Source of the DNA: Sphingobium herbicidovorans
GTDB taxonomy: Bacteria; Pseudomonadota; Alphaproteobacteria; Sphingomonadales; Sphingomonadaceae
Direction: 5' to 3'
Length of the DNA stretch: 64,000 bases
NCBI RefSeq assembly: GCF_002080435.1
Contig: NZ_CP020538.1
Coordinates: forward strand, 1,848,501-1,912,500
Position numbers and translations under genes: made by a program. The notes beneath the pieces were generated by a model, which made no database searches, had not been told where the DNA came from, and saw only the letters and a list, made by a program, of their open reading frames with translations. This document shows, one piece after another, positions 15,509-25,226 of the stretch. Numbering within the stretch: position 1 is the stretch's first letter; each line of letters begins with the position of its first letter.

Positions 15509-16078
15509 ATGACAGGCCGCTACGCCAAAAATTTGCCCTCTATATGGCTCGTGACTGACGAACGGGTTCCCGCTGCGACTTTGGTGGAGAGCGCGGCCCG
15601 TTTGCCTCGGGGGCGGGGGGGCGTCCTGTTTCGGCATCATGCAAGCGGAATGGCCGAGCGGCGGGCGCTGTTCGATCGGATTGCTGCGATCGCGCGGCGG
15701 CGGCGGCTGGTGCTGCTGCTGGCGGGACCGGCGCGGCAGGCGGCGGCCTGGGGCGCGGATGGATGGCATGGTCGGTCGGTCGGTGGTGCGGCGCGCCTGT
15801 TGCTGCACAGCATGGCGGTGCATGATGCGCGGGAATTGCGGGACGCGGCGCGGCGGGGGGCCGATCTTGTCTTTCTGTCGCCGCTGTTCCCGACTCGCTC
15901 GCATCCGGGGGGCAGGGTGCTGGGCCGCGCGAAATTCGCGGCATTGGCGCTTAGGGCTGGCATGCCGGTGATTGCGCTGGGCGGGGTTCAGGCGAAGCAC
16001 GAGCATATGTTGCGTGGGATCGGCGCGGCCGGGTGGGCTGCTATCGATGGGCTGACTGCCGTGGGCGGCGTAGGATGA
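15509..16078 (+). CDS. Thiamine phosphate synthase-like protein (ThiE/TenI family)
   Basis: TIM-barrel protein of the ThiE/TenI group, either thiamine phosphate synthase or a TenI-like thiazole tautomerase. The 189-residue product shows WLVTDERVP at the N-terminus, AADGWHG-like VHLP position (GADGWHGRS), DARELRDAARRGADLVFLSPLFPTRSHPG and VIALGGVQAKH, the usual phosphate-binding segments. It is shorter than typical ThiE and lacks an obvious thiazole/HMP signature in the middle, so a degenerate or TenI-like role is possible. No other thi genes are in the window. Confidence 0.78.
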   Translation: MTGRYAKNLPSIWLVTDERVPAATLVESAARLPRGRGGVLFRHHASGMAERRALFDRIAAIARRRRLVLLLAGPARQAAAWGADGWHGRSVGGAARLLLHSMAVHDARELRDAARRGADLVFLSPLFPTRSHPGGRVLGRAKFAALALRAGMPVIALGGVQAKHEHMLRGIGAAGWAAIDGLTAVGGVG

Positions 16079-16174
16079 TGCCGAGGTGGTACGACGGTGA
16101 TGGGTGGATAGTGGACTGGCCGGTATGAAGCCATTCAAGTAAAACGCTGCCCTTGCTCGAAGGGGGAGCCTCCT

Positions 16175-16759
16175 GTGTTTGATTCGGTCGGCGCGTTCAC
16201 TAAGCAATTTACGCCTGTAGAAGGCGGCTATCTTTATTACCCGTCCAAGAAAGACGGCGGAAAACTGGTGACGATCGATGAATATTGGCAACTAACCGAA
16301 GGCTGGAACAAGGTAGCTGGTCGCAGCGGCGTCTGGAAGGTCGCCGGCATCGTGATGGTAACGATCCTCATATGGACCATCATATCGAAGTCTTTGTCTT
16401 TACCAGATTGGACGGATTCGATCATGGTTGCCGTAACCGTGATCGGTATATCAGGGCGGCTGCTCTGGACCAGCTTCGCTCCGCGCCGTTTGGTTCGGGA
16501 GCGAACCGCAATCACCCCGCCTAGACTGGCATCGGAGACAAAGCGTCAAGCGCGAGCTTTGCTCAATTGGCGCTTCATCATCTTCGCGCTTTTGTTCAGC
16601 GGCATCGCCTTCCTGGGTTCATTGAACACGCCAGAGCGTGATTTCAAATCATGGGCTTGGCTGATTGGCAGCGGTGCGATGTTCGGCCTTTATATTTGGT
16701 TGGCCATTCAGAAATTTCGCGACAAGTGGCATTTCATCAGAAGCCATCGTGTCCGCTAA
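16175..16759 (+). CDS. Hypothetical membrane protein, lower-GC orphan
   Basis: Unrecognised 194-residue protein starting at GTG 16175, with GGGGGAG as ribosome-binding site upstream. About four hydrophobic segments are visible: VWKVAGIVMVTILIWTII (about 53-70), SIMVAVTVIGISGRLLW, FIIFALLFSGIAFLGSL and WLIGSGAMFGLYIWLAI. The N-terminus contains a hydrophilic part GGYLYYPSKKDGGK. Base composition is clearly nearer 50% GC, and codons such as TTA, ATA, AGT and TTT are more frequent than in neighbours, suggesting a later acquisition. It lies alone between the ThiE-like gene and a minus-strand gene. Confidence 0.7.
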   Translation: MFDSVGAFTKQFTPVEGGYLYYPSKKDGGKLVTIDEYWQLTEGWNKVAGRSGVWKVAGIVMVTILIWTIISKSLSLPDWTDSIMVAVTVIGISGRLLWTSFAPRRLVRERTAITPPRLASETKRQARALLNWRFIIFALLFSGIAFLGSLNTPERDFKSWAWLIGSGAMFGLYIWLAIQKFRDKWHFIRSHRVR

Positions 16760-16875
16760 CGGGGCGGTGCTTCCATCGATAGAGCGGCAACAACTGGTCG
16801 TAACCAGCCACGCTGGCGCTCCCTAGCGATGAAGCAAGGCTGACGATGTGGCGAAGTCAGGCTAGACCCGCAAAA

Positions 16876-17607
16876 TCAGAATTTGAAGACGGTGCCCAGA
16901 TAGACGGCCTGGTTATCCTGACGCTCGTCGGTCATCGGAGCCAGGCGGCCGATGACGCTGTTGTTGTAGCGCAGGCCCGCTGTCACGTTCAGGTTACGCG
17001 TCAGCGAATAAGAGCTGGCCAGATCCAGCGAATAATCCTTGTCCGCATTGGGCGTGCGGACGGCAGTGCCGGGGTCGCGGCGGCTTTCGATCATTACCTT
17101 GGTGCTGAAGCGATTCTTGCCGCCTTCATCCAGCGAGAAATTCTTTGCGCCAGCAATCTGGTCGATCGAAACCGGGTCCAGTTCCTTGCGGCCCACCGCT
17201 TCGGGCAGGGCGAACTTGCGCCAGTTATTCGCGCTGTTCAGGCTGAAGGCAACCGGAGCGATGCTGACCGGATCGAGCGTCCGGTTGACGGACACGCGAT
17301 CATTGAGATCCGCGGCGCGCACCATCACGGTGACCGAACGCTGCCCGCTGAGCGAACCGCTGGTGGGGGTGAAGCGAAAATTCTGACGTCCGGCCGAGGC
17401 CGCGATCCGGGCATAGGCCGCCGCCAGACGGGGATCCTTGGTCGTGGGCGTGAAGGACGAGATGCTGCCGAGTGCGCCAAGGGATACAGGAACATCGGCG
17501 CGCATGCGGACCAGATCGGTCGCTGCGCCGATGGCAGGAGACAGCATGAAGCCGGCCAAGGCAATCGCCGAGCCCGCCAACGCCAAATGTCCCCTATTCA
17601 CACGCAT
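16876..17607 (-). CDS. Exported protein with outer-membrane-like C-terminus
   Basis: Not assigned to a named family. The product is 243 residues from ATG 17607: signal peptide MRVNRGHLALAGSAIALAGFMLSPAIGA, then a polar region (SFTPTTKDPRLAAAYARIAASAGRQNFRFTPTSG) and a C-terminal part with alternating strands (DYSLDLASSYSLTRNLNVTAGLRYNN, AVYLGTVFKF) that ends in Phe, the pattern recognised by the BAM machinery. It could be a small beta-barrel or a periplasmic protein with barrel-like tail. Upstream in-frame extension to 17781 is unlikely because it lacks export features. Confidence 0.68.
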   Translation of the reverse strand: MRVNRGHLALAGSAIALAGFMLSPAIGAATDLVRMRADVPVSLGALGSISSFTPTTKDPRLAAAYARIAASAGRQNFRFTPTSGSLSGQRSVTVMVRAADLNDRVSVNRTLDPVSIAPVAFSLNSANNWRKFALPEAVGRKELDPVSIDQIAGAKNFSLDEGGKNRFSTKVMIESRRDPGTAVRTPNADKDYSLDLASSYSLTRNLNVTAGLRYNNSVIGRLAPMTDERQDNQAVYLGTVFKF

Positions 17608-17767
17608 GACGCGAATCTCTTTCCCCACCGACGAATTTTCTAAACTTGTACACTCCAACACCGGCAATGGGTAGTGCGTCTTGACCTTTTTATCTGCGCT
17701 GTTGCACGGAACACACAGAGTCCAACGCAGGGGATGGATCGCCGTTTCCGACACTGGCCACGGCCCC

Positions 17768-17795
17768 TTGCCCATTGCCACGGCTTCTCTATAGA
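17768..17795 (+). promoter_or_regulatory. Possible promoter for the DUF3576 lipoprotein gene
   Basis: TTGCCC at 17768-17773, 16-bp spacer, TATAGA at 17790-17795, about 35 bp before ATG 17831. GCTTCT / AGAAGC (17783-17798) forms a short hairpin across the -10 and is followed by GGGGCGTTTTTC, so it could instead be a small terminator. Confidence 0.3.
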
Positions 17796-17830
17796 AGCGG
17801 GGCGTTTTTCTTCAATATGGGACATGCCTG

Positions 17831-18280
17831 ATGGTCCGCCGCCTACCCGCTTCTGTTTCCGCCGGTCTGCTGCTGGCCGCGCTATTGCCGCTCGCCGCAT
17901 GCGGGGGCGGGGCCAAGGAGCGCCCCAAGGCCGATCTGGCCGCGTCGAAGGTCACGACCATCGGCGTCAACAGCTATCTGTGGCGCGCTACGCTGGACAC
18001 GCTGTCCTTCATGCCAATGGTGCAGACGGATTCGAACGGCGGCGTCATCGTCACCGACTGGTACGCCAATCCCAACAGCCCGAATGAGCGGATGAAGCTG
18101 ACGGTGTCGATCCTGGACCAGGATCTGCGCGCCGACGCGCTGCGCGTCGCCGCCAGCCGTCAGGTCAATCAGGGCGGCCAGTGGGTCGACGCGCCGGTGC
18201 AGGCCGCGACCGTGCAGAAGCTGGAAGAAGTCATCCTGACCAAGGCGCGCGATCTGCGCCGCATGGCGATCATGGGATAA
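17831..18280 (+). CDS. DUF3576 domain lipoprotein
   Basis: Alphaproteobacterial lipoprotein of unknown function, 149 residues. The signal peptide ends in the lipobox PLAAC (Cys near 24). The DUF3576 body follows: TTIGVNSYLWRATLDTLSFMPMVQTDSNGGVIVTDWYANPN is the typical block, then NERMKLTVSILDQDLRADALRVAASRQ. In this group DUF3576 genes commonly sit just before leuS and lptE, as here, hinting at an envelope role (inference). The stop at 18280 is 84 bp before leuS. Confidence 0.85.
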   Translation: MVRRLPASVSAGLLLAALLPLAACGGGAKERPKADLAASKVTTIGVNSYLWRATLDTLSFMPMVQTDSNGGVIVTDWYANPNSPNERMKLTVSILDQDLRADALRVAASRQVNQGGQWVDAPVQAATVQKLEEVILTKARDLRRMAIMG

Positions 18281-18364
18281 GCTCTTTCTTTCATCCGATT
18301 TTATTGAATAACGGGGCTGGGCTTGGAAGAGCTCAGCCCGCATGCATTTTGAGGACTTGAATCC

Positions 18365-20935
18365 ATGCAAAGGCGCTTCAACCCGCTGGAGGCCGACGCC
18401 CGCTGGCAGGCCGTCTGGGACGAGAAGCAGACGTTCAAGGCGTCCGACAGCAGCGACCGCCCACGATCCTACGTGCTGGAGATGTTCCCCTATCCGTCCG
18501 GGCGCATCCATATCGGCCATGTGCGCAACTATTCGATGGGCGACGTGCTGGCGCGGTTCCGGCGGATGACCGGGCATGAGGTGCTGCATCCCATGGGCTG
18601 GGACGCGTTCGGCATGCCCGCCGAAAACGCCGCGATGGAAAAGAAGGTGCATCCGGGCGACTGGACCCGATCCAACATCGCGACGATGCGCGCGCAGTTG
18701 AAGAAGCTGGGCTTCGCTCTCGACTGGAGCCGCGAGCTGGCGACATGCGAGCCGGATTATTATGGGCAGGAACAGGCGCTGTTCCTGGACATGCTGGAAG
18801 CGGGCCTGGTCTATCGCAAGGAAAGCGCGGTCAATTGGGACCCGGTCGACATGACCGTGCTGGCCAATGAGCAGGTGATCGATGGCAAGGGCTGGCGGTC
18901 CGGCGCGCCGGTCGAGAAGCGCAAGCTGAGCCAATGGTTCCTGAAGATCACGCAATTTGCCGACGATCTGCTGGCGGGCCTCAAGACGCTCGATCAATGG
19001 CCGGAAAAAGTGCGGTTGATGCAGGAAAACTGGATCGGCAAGTCGGTCGGGCTGCAATTCCGGTTCAAGCTGGATGCGCCGGTGGGCGACATCAGCGAGG
19101 TCGAGGTGTTTTCCACCCGGCCCGACACCATTTTCGGCGCGAGCTTTGCCGCCATCGCGGCGGATCATCCGCTGGCGCTGGCGCTGGAGGCGAAGGATGC
19201 AGGACTTGCCGCCTTTGCCGAGGAATGCCGCCATAGCGGCACCGCCGCCGCCGAGATCGAGACGCAGGAAAAGAAGGGCTATGACACCGGCCTGTCGGTG
19301 ATCCATCCCTTTACCGGGCGCAAGTTGCCGCTGTTCGTCGCCAATTTCGTGCTGATGGACTATGGCACCGGCGCGGTCATGGCGGTCCCGGGGCACGACC
19401 AGCGCGACCTGGACTTTGCGCGCAAATATATGCTGCCCGTCGAGCGCGTAGTCGCGGCCGAGGGCGACGAGGACAAGGGGATTGGTGACGAGGCCTATGC
19501 AGGCCCCGGACGTCTGGTGAATTCCGACTTCCTCAACGGCATGAGCGTCGAGGATGCCAAGGCCGAGGTTATCCGCCGCGCCGAGAGCGAGGGATGGGGC
19601 ACCGGCACCACCGTGTTCCGCCTGCGCGACTGGGGCGTGTCGCGCCAGCGTTATTGGGGGACGCCGATCCCGGTCATCCATTGCGATGATTGCGGAGCTG
19701 TGGGCGTGCCCAAGGATCAGTTGCCCGTCCTGCTGCCCGAAGATGTCAGCTTCGACATTCCGGGCAATCCGCTCGACCGGCATCCGACCTGGAAGCATGT
19801 CGATTGCCCAAAATGCGGCAAACCCGCGCGGCGCGAGACCGACACGCTGGATACCTTCGCCGATTCCAGTTGGTATTTCATCCGCTTCGCCAGCCAGCCC
19901 AAGGACAAGCCCTTCGATCGCGAGACGGTCGAGAAATGGCTGCCCGTCGGGCAATATATCGGCGGCGTGGAACATGCGATCCTGCATCTGCTCTATGCGC
20001 GTTTCTGGACGCGCGCGTTGCAGCATATGGGGCAGATCGGGTTCGCCGAGCCGTTCACCGGCCTGTTCACGCAGGGCATGGTGACGCATGAGACGTATAA
20101 GGCTGCCATTCCTCTTAGTCCGCCTGCGGATTATGATGGCTCTAATCCAGATGCGTATGCCATCGAACGGTGGCTATCGCCTGGTGAAGTAGAGCGTCGC
20201 GACGGTAAGTGTTTTGTGATCGGCACTAACGTCGAAGTTGCCATTGGCCGCGTCGAGAAAATGTCCAAGTCCAAGAAGAATGTCGTCGATCCCGATGACA
20301 TCATCGCCCAATATGGCGCGGACGCGGTGCGCTGGTTCATGCTGTCGGACAGCCCGCCGGAACGTGACCTGCCATGGACCGAGGCCGGCATCGAGGGCAG
20401 CTGGCGCTTCGTCAATCGCCTGTGGAGGCTGTTCGGTGAGGCTGACAAGGCCGCAGAGGGGCTAGACAAGGCCCTGGACCGCAAGCTGCACCAGACCATT
20501 GACGGCGTGGCCAAAGACATCGAGGCGCTGTCCTTCAACAAGGCGGTGGCCAAGATCTACGAGCTGACCAATGCGGTGGAAAAGGCCAAGCCTTCGGCCA
20601 GCCGCAGCGGCGCCATCCGCGCGCTGGCGCTGCTGGTCGCGCCGATGACCCCGCATCTGGCCGAAGAGGCGTGGGCCGACATGGGCGAGGAGGGGCTGAT
20701 CGCCGAGGCGGCCTGGCCGCAGGTTGATCCGGCCTTGCTGGTCGAGGATGAGGTGACGATCGCTTGTCAGGTGATGGGCAAGCTGCGCGACACGATCACC
20801 GTGCCCAAGGGGACGTCGAAAGAGGAGCTGGAACGCCTAGCCCTCGCCGCGCCCAATGTGATGCGGACGCTGGATGGGGCGACGCCGAAAAAGGTTATCG
20901 TGGTGCCGGACCGTCTGGTGAATCTGGTCATCTAA
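18365..20935 (+). CDS. leuS: Leucyl-tRNA synthetase
   Basis: Class I synthetase charging tRNA-Leu in the cytosol. The 856-residue product has HIGH at residues 49-52 in [19 protein letters not shown], the CP1 editing domain ([31 protein letters not shown], then [11 protein letters not shown]), the leucine-specific insertion and KMSKS at 632-636, and ends [12 protein letters not shown]. Odd: residues about 578-629 (20096-20250) use rarer codons (CTT, AGT, TCT, CTA, GTA, TGT) with about 53% GC, unlike the rest, and the peptide there differs from what I expect for sphingomonads. Overlapping genes lptE and holA follow. Confidence 0.97.
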   Translation: MQRRFNPLEADARWQAVWDEKQTFKASDSSDRPRSYVLEMFPYPSGRIHIGHVRNYSMGDVLARFRRMTGHEVLHPMGWDAFGMPAENAAMEKKVHPGDWTRSNIATMRAQLKKLGFALDWSRELATCEPDYYGQEQALFLDMLEAGLVYRKESAVNWDPVDMTVLANEQVIDGKGWRSGAPVEKRKLSQWFLKITQFADDLLAGLKTLDQWPEKVRLMQENWIGKSVGLQFRFKLDAPVGDISEVEVFSTRPDTIFGASFAAIAADHPLALALEAKDAGLAAFAEECRHSGTAAAEIETQEKKGYDTGLSVIHPFTGRKLPLFVANFVLMDYGTGAVMAVPGHDQRDLDFARKYMLPVERVVAAEGDEDKGIGDEAYAGPGRLVNSDFLNGMSVEDAKAEVIRRAESEGWGTGTTVFRLRDWGVSRQRYWGTPIPVIHCDDCGAVGVPKDQLPVLLPEDVSFDIPGNPLDRHPTWKHVDCPKCGKPARRETDTLDTFADSSWYFIRFASQPKDKPFDRETVEKWLPVGQYIGGVEHAILHLLYARFWTRALQHMGQIGFAEPFTGLFTQGMVTHETYKAAIPLSPPADYDGSNPDAYAIERWLSPGEVERRDGKCFVIGTNVEVAIGRVEKMSKSKKNVVDPDDIIAQYGADAVRWFMLSDSPPERDLPWTEAGIEGSWRFVNRLWRLFGEADKAAEGLDKALDRKLHQTIDGVAKDIEALSFNKAVAKIYELTNAVEKAKPSASRSGAIRALALLVAPMTPHLAEEAWADMGEEGLIAEAAWPQVDPALLVEDEVTIACQVMGKLRDTITVPKGTSKEELERLALAAPNVMRTLDGATPKKVIVVPDRLVNLVI

Positions 20936-20944
20936 CAGGAAACA

Positions 20945-21020
20945 GTTCGGCCCGAGCTTGTCGATGGGCTTTTCTTCCGTAAAGACATGAGCAGGGCTTC
21001 GACAAGCTCAGCCCGAACGG
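20945..21020. repeat. Inverted pair of a GTTCGGGCTGAGCTTGTCGA-type repeat
   Basis: Between leuS and lptE, GTTCGGCCCGAGCTTGTCGA at 20946-20965 and its near reverse complement TCGACAAGCTCAGCCCGAAC at 20999-21018 face each other across about 33 bp. Similar GTTCGGGCTGAGC..TCGAAG repeats are widespread in sphingomonad intergenic regions (from memory). The pair could fold into a stem-loop in the leuS-lptE mRNA. Confidence 0.65.
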
Positions 21021-21034
21021 TTAGAGGTTGGTCG

Positions 21035-21532
21035 ATGAAATGCACTGTTCCCCTGTTTCTAGTCGCCCTGTCCCTCTCTGCCTGCGGGCTGCATCCCGTC
21101 TATAGCGGCGGGAGTCAGGGCGCGGTGGCGCAACGGCTGGGCAATGTCGAAATCGCGCCGATTGAGGGTAAGGGCGGCTGGCTGGTGCGCAATGCGCTCA
21201 ACGACCGGCTGTCGGCGATGAGCGGCAATGGGCCAGGCTACCGGCTGGTGGTCAAGCTGGACGACCAGATCAGCGGTTTCGGCCTGCGCGCCGACGCCGC
21301 CGTCACGCGCGAGCGGCGCACGCTGCGGGCGCGTTACCAGCTGATCGATATGGCGACGGGCACGCAGGTCATCGACGACACGGCGGGGTCGGACGCGGGC
21401 ATCGACGTTACGTCGAGCGAATATGCGACCATCGCCGCGGAAGACACGGCGCTGGAGCGTCTGTCGCAGACGGTCGCCGACCAGATCGTGTCCCGCCTCG
21501 CGCTGTTCGCCGCGCGGGAAAAGCAGCGTTGA
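21035..21532 (+). CDS. lptE: LPS assembly lipoprotein LptE
   Basis: Outer membrane lipoprotein that plugs LptD and inserts lipopolysaccharide. The 165-residue product has a lipoprotein signal ending LSLSACG and continues LHPVYSGG, the classic LptE start, then NVEIAPIEGKGGWLVRNALNDRL and the C-terminal TIAAEDTALERLSQTVADQIVSRLALFAA. ATG 21035 is chosen because it opens the signal peptide; the ATG at 20987 lies in the intergenic repeat. Its TGA overlaps the TTG start of holA. Confidence 0.92.
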   Translation: MKCTVPLFLVALSLSACGLHPVYSGGSQGAVAQRLGNVEIAPIEGKGGWLVRNALNDRLSAMSGNGPGYRLVVKLDDQISGFGLRADAAVTRERRTLRARYQLIDMATGTQVIDDTAGSDAGIDVTSSEYATIAAEDTALERLSQTVADQIVSRLALFAAREKQR

Positions 21533-22554
21533 AGGCCAATCGCGGACAGATTGAAAAGGCGCTCGACGCACCGCCGCCTGATATCCGGTTCTTCCTGCTG
21601 TACGGACCCGATGAGGCGGGAAGCGCGGCGCTGGGCAAGCGGCTGGAGCGGGCCATGGGGCCTGACGCCGAGCGGGTCGATCTGGACGCATCGACCCTGC
21701 GCGACGATCCGGCGCGGCTGTCCGATGAGGCGGCATCCTTTTCCATGTTCGGTGACAAAAGATGGGTGCGCATCAACGGCATGGGCGAGGAATCGCTGCC
21801 CGCGCTGACGGCGCTGCTGACGGCCGAGGCGGCGGGCAATCCGGTGATCGCAACGGCGGGGGCGTTGAAGGGAACGTCGAAGCTGCTGAAGCTGGTGCTC
21901 GACAGCCCGCTGGCCATGGCGTTTGCATCCTATCAGCCCGACGCGCGGGAGGCGGAGCAGATTGCCGTCGCCATCGCGCGGGAAGGCGGGCTGCGCCTGG
22001 GGTCGGGTCTTGCCCGGCGCATCGTCGATCTGGCCAATGGCGACCGGGCGTTGATGGCAGGGGAAGTCGAAAAGCTGGTCCTGTATCTGGATGCCGCGCC
22101 CGACCGGCCGTGCGAGGCAACCGCCGAGGCGCTGGATGCGCTGTCGGCCGACAATCCGGACGCCGATTCCGCGCCGCTGGTGAACGCGGTGCTGGGCGGC
22201 GACCTGCGCGCAATGCATCGGGAACTGGGGCGGCTGGCGGAATCCGGGACGGCCATGGCGGCGGTGCTGCGGCCGCTGCTCACCCGCGCCATGCTGATCG
22301 CCAATATCCGATTGTCCTTCGATGGCAGCGGTCGGCTGGATGCAGCGGTCGAGGCGGCTGGCAAGCAGGTTTTCTGGAAGGAAAAGGGCGTCGTCACGCG
22401 GCAGGTGCGGTTGTGGGACGCCCATGGCATTGCCCGCGCCATCCAGCGGCTGGCGCAGGCCGAACGGGCCAGCCGGTCGGGCAGGGGGCTGGGCGACCTG
22501 ATGGTGCGGCACGAATTGCTGGCCATCGCGCGGCAGGCGGCGCGGGAGCGATAG
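21529..22554 (+). CDS. holA: DNA polymerase III delta subunit
   Basis: Clamp-loader delta subunit that opens the beta sliding clamp. The 341-residue product starts at TTG 21529 (MKANRGQIEKAL) and contains RFFLLYGPDEAGSAALGKRL, ASFSMFGDKRWVRINGMGEES and the C-terminal LWDAHGIARAIQRLAQAERASRSG block found in alphaproteobacterial HolA. The start overlaps the lptE stop, giving translational coupling; lptE-holA is a common gene pair. Confidence 0.92.
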   Translation: MKANRGQIEKALDAPPPDIRFFLLYGPDEAGSAALGKRLERAMGPDAERVDLDASTLRDDPARLSDEAASFSMFGDKRWVRINGMGEESLPALTALLTAEAAGNPVIATAGALKGTSKLLKLVLDSPLAMAFASYQPDAREAEQIAVAIAREGGLRLGSGLARRIVDLANGDRALMAGEVEKLVLYLDAAPDRPCEATAEALDALSADNPDADSAPLVNAVLGGDLRAMHRELGRLAESGTAMAAVLRPLLTRAMLIANIRLSFDGSGRLDAAVEAAGKQVFWKEKGVVTRQVRLWDAHGIARAIQRLAQAERASRSGRGLGDLMVRHELLAIARQAARER

Positions 22555-22629
22555 GCGCGACCTGGCCGGGCCTTTGCCCGCGATCCTAAGCGCTTGATCG
22601 TGGACGCCGCCGTCGCCATATTGCCCGCC

Positions 22630-23034
22630 ATGGACAAGCTCAATTTGACCGATGCCGAATGGCGCGAGCGCCTTTCCCCCGAACAATTTCATGTGCTTCG
22701 CGAAGCGGGCACCGAGCGCGCTTTCACCGGAAAATATAACAGCAACAAGGCGGACGGCGTCTATTATTGCGCGGGCTGTGGCGCCGAGCTGTTCGATGCT
22801 GAGGAAAAATTTGACAGCGGGTCGGGCTGGCCCAGCTTCACTGCGCCGGTCGATATCGATGCGGTGGAGGAAATTCGCGACAACAGCCACGGCATGATGC
22901 GAACCGAAGTGCGTTGCGCGACATGTGAGGGCCATTTGGGCCATGTCTTTCCCGACGGTCCGGGCGTCAACGGCCTGCGCTATTGCATGAACAGCGCGTC
23001 GCTGGACTTCAAGCCGCGTGACGAGGTTGAATAA
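22630..23034 (+). CDS. msrB: Peptide methionine-(R)-S-oxide reductase
   Basis: Repairs methionine-R-sulfoxide in oxidised proteins. The 134-residue product has zinc-binding pairs Cys47/Cys50 (YYCAGC) and Cys96/Cys99 ([13 protein letters not shown]), the [10 protein letters not shown] substrate motif and catalytic Cys119 in [12 protein letters not shown] 22630 gives the standard length; the upstream start at 22594 adds 12 unrelated residues. Stands alone between holA and a penicillin-binding protein gene. Confidence 0.96.
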   Translation: MDKLNLTDAEWRERLSPEQFHVLREAGTERAFTGKYNSNKADGVYYCAGCGAELFDAEEKFDSGSGWPSFTAPVDIDAVEEIRDNSHGMMRTEVRCATCEGHLGHVFPDGPGVNGLRYCMNSASLDFKPRDEVE

Positions 23035-23139
23035 TCATTCATCGCCGGTAAAGCGTCGCTTCTCTTGAGAAGCAAGCTCTGCGGGTTGCCTGATTTCCGC
23101 TGGCGGCCCGTTCACTTAGCGCATATGCGGGCGGCATAG

Positions 23140-25215
23140 ATGGCACGATCAGGCAAAAGCAAGGGAACGCCGGGCAAGGCGAGGCTGTGGCTGATGCGGG
23201 GCCTGAAATTCGGGCTGGTTGCGACGCTGGGCGCTCTGTTCGCCATCGTGGTGGCGGTGGTCATCGCCTATCAATCGCTTCCCAGCTATGAATCGCTGAA
23301 ATCGTCGCCCAATGGCCAGATGATCCGCGTGCATGCAGCTGATGGCAGCGTAATCGTGTCGCTGGGGCCAAGTTTTGGCCGCTGGCTAGCCTATGACCAG
23401 ATCCCGTCCGTGATGGTCGATGCCATGATTTCGACCGAGGACAGGCGCTTTTACATGCATCCCGGCGTCGATCCGGTAGGCATGGCGCGCGCGGCCTGGG
23501 TGGCGTTGGAGAACCGGGGCAAGGGACGCCGCTGGCAGGGCGCGTCGACCATCAGCCAGCAGGTGACGCGCAACATATTCCTCAACAACAGCTATAGCTG
23601 GGGCCGCAAGGTCAGGGAGATGATCCTGGCGCTGGCGCTGGAACGGAAATTTTCCAAGCGACAGATACTGGAGCTGTATCTCAACAAGGTCTATTTCGGC
23701 GGCGGCGCCTATGGCATCGACGCGGCGAGCCGCAAATTCTTCGGTCATCCGGCGACCACCCTGGACCTGCCCGAGGCCGCTATCATCGCCGGTCTGGTGA
23801 AGGCGCCGTCCAGCTATTCCCCCACCGCTGACGCTGAAGCAGCAATCGGGCGCGCGGGCGTGGTGTTGCAGTTGATGCAGGAAAATGACGTGATCAGTGC
23901 GGCTGAATTAGCCAGCATCGACCTGAACGACGTCAAGATGGCGCCCGAGCCGCCGCAGAACAGCGTGCGCTATTTCACCGACTGGGCGCTGCCGCAGCTC
24001 GACCTGCTGGTCGATGAGCCCAATGAACCGCTGGAAGTCTATACCACCATAGACCTTGGCATGCAGAAGGCGGCGACGGCGGCGATCCAGGCCAATGTAC
24101 CCGCTGGCGCGCAGGGGGCGATGGTGTCGCTGGACCGCGACGGGGCGGTGCGGGCAATGGTCGGCGGGCTGGACTATGTTACGTCCAATTATAATCGCGC
24201 GACGACCGCGACGCGCCAGCCCGGCTCGGCATGGAAAATCTTCGTCTATATGGCGGCGCTGGAGGCGGGATACACGCCTGACACCGGCGTTACGGACAGC
24301 CCGGTCGATATCAACGGATGGAAACCGCGCAACAGCAGCGGCCGCTATTCCGGCGACATCGATATCCGCACCGCATTTGCCTATTCGGTCAATACGGTCG
24401 CGGCGAAGCTGGGCGTGGAGGTCGGTTTTCCCACCGTCGCCGACATGGCGCGTCGTTTCGGCGTCACGACGCCGATCAATACGCATCCGTCGATGGTGCT
24501 GGGCACGTCCGATGTGCGATTGATCGACATGACGCGGGCCTTTGCCTCGATCGCGCGCAAGGGCGTGGCGGTGACGCCCTATGGCATAACCAAGGTGACG
24601 ACTGCGGACGGGCGACTGCTGTACGAGCATCAGGACGACACCAGCCGGGTGCTCGTCGCGCCGTGGGTGGCTGCGGGGATGACCGACCTGATGCAGACGG
24701 CGGTCAGCACCGGCACCGGCAAGGCGGCGCAGATCGGGCGACCGGTGGCGGGCAAGACCGGCACGACCAGCAGCAACAAGGACGGCTGGTTCCTGGGATT
24801 TTCCAGCGGGATCACCACCGGCGTCTGGATGGGCCGGGACGACGCCCGCGCGGTGCGGGTGCTGCAGGGCGGTCGCGCGCCTGCGCACGCCTTTGCCGAC
24901 TATATGAAGGTTGCGGTGTCTCGCCGTCCGGTCGAGCAGTTCGAAACGCAGGTGACGCTGCCCGAATGGCAGTTGGAGCCGGACGAAGAAGCCTATTATG
25001 GCGAACCCGATAATGGCGTTGGCGGGGGCATGATGGTCGATGAAAACGGCCTGCCGATCGGCCCCGACCGGCAGCCGCCGCAGGATGAGGCCCCTTATCC
25101 GGATGACCAGCCGATCGATCAGGCGCCCGCCGCCCGCACCGCGCCGCCCCGGCTTGACCAGCAATGGATCGATCAGGTGCTGGGCCGCGAGCGGCAGCGG
25201 CCCCCGCCACAGTAG
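23140..25215 (+). CDS. PBP1-type bifunctional peptidoglycan synthase (transglycosylase/transpeptidase)
   Basis: Class A penicillin-binding protein that polymerises glycan strands and crosslinks peptides, anchored in the inner membrane. The 691-residue product has a TM helix near residues 24-46, the GT51 domain (STEDRRFYMHPGVD, GASTISQQVTRNIFLN, LELYLNKVYFGGGAYGIDAAS) and the transpeptidase domain with Ser363 in GSAWK, SVN at 416-418 and KTGTT at 539-543. The C-terminal 70 residues are Pro/Asp/Gln-rich and disordered. Similar to PBP1A/PbpC-like sphingomonad proteins; exact subclass not certain. Confidence 0.93.
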   Translation: MARSGKSKGTPGKARLWLMRGLKFGLVATLGALFAIVVAVVIAYQSLPSYESLKSSPNGQMIRVHAADGSVIVSLGPSFGRWLAYDQIPSVMVDAMISTEDRRFYMHPGVDPVGMARAAWVALENRGKGRRWQGASTISQQVTRNIFLNNSYSWGRKVREMILALALERKFSKRQILELYLNKVYFGGGAYGIDAASRKFFGHPATTLDLPEAAIIAGLVKAPSSYSPTADAEAAIGRAGVVLQLMQENDVISAAELASIDLNDVKMAPEPPQNSVRYFTDWALPQLDLLVDEPNEPLEVYTTIDLGMQKAATAAIQANVPAGAQGAMVSLDRDGAVRAMVGGLDYVTSNYNRATTATRQPGSAWKIFVYMAALEAGYTPDTGVTDSPVDINGWKPRNSSGRYSGDIDIRTAFAYSVNTVAAKLGVEVGFPTVADMARRFGVTTPINTHPSMVLGTSDVRLIDMTRAFASIARKGVAVTPYGITKVTTADGRLLYEHQDDTSRVLVAPWVAAGMTDLMQTAVSTGTGKAAQIGRPVAGKTGTTSSNKDGWFLGFSSGITTGVWMGRDDARAVRVLQGGRAPAHAFADYMKVAVSRRPVEQFETQVTLPEWQLEPDEEAYYGEPDNGVGGGMMVDENGLPIGPDRQPPQDEAPYPDDQPIDQAPAARTAPPRLDQQWIDQVLGRERQRPPPQ

Positions 25216-25226
25216 GCGGTGACCAT

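Noticed and set aside
17882..20089. 735-codon open frame antisense to leuS
   Set aside because: High-GC antisense shadow: leuS on the other strand has full catalytic motifs; the antisense frame has no recognisable domain.
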